This document shows positions 62,028-64,000 of a stretch of DNA of 64,000 bases, piece by piece (position 1 is the stretch's first letter; each line of letters begins with the position of its first letter). The position numbers and the translations under genes are program-made. The notes beneath the pieces are model-generated. The model was not told the DNA's origin. It did not search any database and was given only the letters and a program-made list of their open reading frames with translations. The DNA lies in the NCBI GenBank assembly GCA_038227135.1, contig JBBRQC010000003.1, positions 1 to 64,000 on the forward strand. Reading direction: 5' to 3'. Origin of the DNA: UBA4720 sp038227135. Lineage in GTDB: Bacteria > Gemmatimonadota > Gemmatimonadetes > Gemmatimonadales > Gemmatimonadaceae.

Positions 62028-62675
62028 GTGAACGGTAACGAGCCAACCCTTCGCGACATCAGCGTCATGCTCAACCCAGACACTCCCGAGTGGCCGGGAG
62101 ACACGCCATTCACTTGCGGATGGGCTTCGTTGATCAGCGCTGGCGCGAGCGTAAACGTGTCGTCATTCAGCTCGAGTCCGCACGTCGGCACCCACGCCGA
62201 CGCGCCGATCCATGTCCGCGAAGGATGGTCGGGCTCGCACGAGCTGTCGCTGGACGCCTACTTCGGGCCCGCTATCGTGGTGGACGTTTCGAGTCTCAGC
62301 AAAGAGATCGAAATCGAGGAGCTCGAGAAAATTCAGTCGCTGCCATTCGTGGAGCGCCTTCTTCTCCGCACCGGACGCACGATTGCCAGCGGTGCATTCC
62401 CCGAGGACTGGCCGACTCTGTCCGAGTCCTGTGTGCGGACACTGCTGGGTCGAGGCCTCCGCTTGCTCGGTGTCGACGCGCCCTCGGTCGACTCGAGGGA
62501 GAGTAAGAATCTTCCCGTTCATCATATGCTCTTCTCGGAAAATGCCGCGATTCTCGAGAATCTAGACCTGCGCAGAGTGACGCCAACGATGTACGAGCTG
62601 ATGGCCTTCCCGCTCAAGCTCATGGCCCTGGATGCGGCGCCCGTCCGCGCGGTGCTTCGCCAGATCGTTGGGTGA
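62028..62675 (+). CDS. kynB: Kynurenine formamidase (arylformamidase) KynB
   Basis: 215-residue cyclase-fold hydrolase that converts N-formylkynurenine to kynurenine. The metal site HVGTHADAPIH (H52, H56, D58, H62) is complete, and KynB-specific runs are present: WPGDTPF near the start, LLGVDAPSVDSRESKNLPVHH, AILENLDLRRVTP, and YELMAFPLKLMALDAAPVRAVLR at the end. It starts at GTG 62028. No tryptophan dioxygenase or kynureninase is visible nearby, so the rest of the pathway, if present, lies elsewhere. Confidence 0.9.
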   Translation: MNGNEPTLRDISVMLNPDTPEWPGDTPFTCGWASLISAGASVNVSSFSSSPHVGTHADAPIHVREGWSGSHELSLDAYFGPAIVVDVSSLSKEIEIEELEKIQSLPFVERLLLRTGRTIASGAFPEDWPTLSESCVRTLLGRGLRLLGVDAPSVDSRESKNLPVHHMLFSENAAILENLDLRRVTPTMYELMAFPLKLMALDAAPVRAVLRQIVG

Positions 62676-62786
62676 CACCGTGACATCGCTGGATGCATGA
62701 TGCCGCACGGCGTAAAACGACCCGCCAGGGTGCTTGCAAACCATCGACATTCGCTCTGACCTTCCGATGGCCGGCGACCGATAGCC

Positions 62787-63851
62787 ATGCTCAGACGCAC
62801 GTTGATTGTCTCCGTAGTAATGGTATCGCTGGCCTTCTTCATTCAGGCACAGCAGGGTCGGTCCAATCGAGGAAAGAGGACCAGTACTCCGTCAAGCCAG
62901 CGCGCGGGACGCAAACCGGCTCTCCCGCCTGTCACCAGTGTCGTAAATGATTCGGGTGGCCGCGAACTGATCGTTCGCGTGCTCGACGTCGGTCAGGGAG
63001 ATGCGATTTACATAAGAAATGGGTCGAGCAGAGTGGTCATCGACGGCGGACCCAGTATGGCTACGTTCGGCCGTTATCTGGATTCACTCAAACTCGACAA
63101 CTCGACCATCGATGTCGTTATCCTGTCCCACCAGCATCTCGATCACTATAGCGGGCTCCGCGAGCTCTTCAGAACCTCCCGCCATATCCGCGTGCGCTAT
63201 TTTTTCGAGAACAAGGATCCTGCCCCTGCAGTAACGCTTGCGATTCTGCGCGATTCGATTCTATCGCGGATGGACCATGACAGCCTGATCTATCGTGATA
63301 CCGACGATCCGTGCTCGGATGGACGGAGGATGTGCACCGTCACGATGACGGGCGGCGCGAAGCTCCGCATCATGGCCCCGATGCCTAATGGCGACAAACC
63401 GAACAATCGCTCGACGGTGGTAAAGCTAATTGGACCCGATTCCGCATCGTTCGCGATGTGGCTCGCCGGAGATGCGGAGCGCGAAGAGATCGGCTGGTTC
63501 GAGAGCGCCGGGTACGACCGTGATCCTGGAATGCATGTGAACGTTCTCAAGGCGGATCATCACGGTAGCTGCAACGGAGTGACGCCTGGCTATCTCTCTT
63601 CCATCAAACCCCAGTGGGTGGTCGCATCGGTCGGTGCCCAGAACGACTACGGCCACATGCACACGCAGGCAAAGGACTTTTATAGACAGGCCGGCGTGCC
63701 GTGGTATCGCACGGATCAGAACGGAACGGTCACGATTCGTTCGCCCGGAGTCCCGGGCGGAGGCTTTACGATCAGACCGGACCGGCGCGGCGTCGATCTG
63801 GATGGGCCGAGTGATCGTGCCTCACGACAGTCGGACTGCTCCACGCCTTGA
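62787..63851 (+). CDS. Exported metallo-beta-lactamase-fold hydrolase, ComEC-like
   Basis: 354-residue protein with a signal peptide (IVSVVMVSLAFFIQAQ) and a Ser/Arg-rich linker, then an MBL domain like the C-terminal hydrolase of ComEC/Rec2: RVLDVGQGDAIYIRNG, VVIDGGPS, and HQHLDH at 115-120 (H115, H117, D119, H120), then LAGDAERE and LKADHHGSCNG. Unlike ComEC there is no membrane channel. Candidate substrates are nucleic acids or phosphodiesters outside the cytoplasm. The C-terminal tail is Arg/Asp-rich. Confidence 0.88.
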   Translation: MLRRTLIVSVVMVSLAFFIQAQQGRSNRGKRTSTPSSQRAGRKPALPPVTSVVNDSGGRELIVRVLDVGQGDAIYIRNGSSRVVIDGGPSMATFGRYLDSLKLDNSTIDVVILSHQHLDHYSGLRELFRTSRHIRVRYFFENKDPAPAVTLAILRDSILSRMDHDSLIYRDTDDPCSDGRRMCTVTMTGGAKLRIMAPMPNGDKPNNRSTVVKLIGPDSASFAMWLAGDAEREEIGWFESAGYDRDPGMHVNVLKADHHGSCNGVTPGYLSSIKPQWVVASVGAQNDYGHMHTQAKDFYRQAGVPWYRTDQNGTVTIRSPGVPGGGFTIRPDRRGVDLDGPSDRASRQSDCSTP

Positions 63852-63875
63852 TCATCGGCGACTGGCACCGTCTGA

Positions 63876-64000
63876 TCACAGGCTGACGTCACCACCGCGG
63901 TCGTTTTTTGGTTTCCTCGCAACCTGCTTCTCCGACCTGTCCAGCGCCTTCCTTTTCGCCTCTGGATCGGTCTCGATGAGAAGCGCCGATTTTCCCTCTT
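63876..64000 (-). CDS. C-terminal end of an unidentified protein (cut by window edge)
   Basis: Forty-one codons read from the right edge to TGA 63876. The visible end is helical and Lys-rich (EGKSALLIETDPEAKRKALD, then KQVARKPKNDRGG). There is no stop inside and codon use is normal, so it is probably the tail of a real gene convergent with the MBL gene. Nothing can be said about function. Confidence 0.5.
   Translation of the reverse strand, partial: EGKSALLIETDPEAKRKALDRSEKQVARKPKNDRGGDVSL

Noticed and set aside
1..64000. CRISPR arrays, tRNA or rRNA genes, insertion sequences, integrases, attachment sites
   Set aside because: No spaced repeats, cloverleaf-like segments, transposase motifs or phage genes were seen anywhere in the window.

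Overview
The window is one contiguous stretch of bacterial chromosome with high-GC coding, about 60 protein genes on both strands, short spacers, and no rRNA, tRNA, CRISPR array, insertion sequence or phage module that I can see. No stretch longer than about 300 bases lacks a feature. The mix of families (a DUF5916/CBM9 barrel protein, a 1,086-residue sortilin-like BNR protein, an M19 dipeptidase, a VIT/VWA protein encoded beside an ECF sigma factor, two sigma/anti-sigma pairs, DUF4142 and DUF4097 proteins, a plant-type FabI, and an RND pump next to its own TolC) resembles soil Gemmatimonadota, with Acidobacteriota a weaker alternative. That assignment is an inference from gene content only. 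Many lipoproteins, an RND pump, TolC, OmpA and a GT9 heptosyltransferase-like enzyme point to a Gram-negative envelope.

Layout. 1-9.1 kb: an aldo/keto reductase cut by the left edge, a decayed CPA1 antiporter, a cobalamin-binding-like protein, and a tetR-tolC-MFP-RND efflux operon. 9.1-18.3 kb: a probable frameshifted small gene, a membrane protein, an M19 dipeptidase, a DUF2007 protein, an LprI-like lipoprotein, a secreted protein, an ECF sigma/anti-sigma/DUF4097 operon, an ABC exporter, and a PIG-L deacetylase remnant behind a small hydrophilic gene. 18.4-28.5 kb: the sortilin-like protein, a DUF4142 lipoprotein, a class A-like serine hydrolase, a PQQ dehydrogenase/cytochrome c/NTF2-like cluster, and an ICMT-like methyltransferase. 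28.6-38 kb: PnuC, a coiled-coil membrane protein, an NmrA-like protein, a GntR regulator divergent from an APC permease with a 14-bp palindrome between them, a TIM-barrel lipoprotein, and a two-gene osmolyte-type ABC importer in which binding protein and permease are fused. 38-49.6 kb: an aldo/keto reductase, a DEAD-box helicase without a standard start codon, the DUF5916 protein, an OmpA lipoprotein, a class C-like serine hydrolase, EttA, a multicopper oxidase with permuted copper motifs, and a His-rich secreted protein. 49.7-64 kb: GT9, a 2H phosphoesterase, PAP2, FabI, a VIT/VWA-sigma-anti-sigma operon, a PAS-GGDEF protein, an MhqO/MhqD-like pair, transketolase, KynB, a secreted metallo-beta-lactamase-fold protein, and the end of one more gene.

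Most of the window is envelope biology, export and housekeeping. The parts most worth a second look are the permuted four-cupredoxin oxidase, the operon joining a VIT/VWA surface protein to its own ECF sigma/anti-sigma pair, the binding-protein-first ABC fusion, the PQQ dehydrogenase with a lanthanide-type Asp pair, and several broken or oddly started genes.
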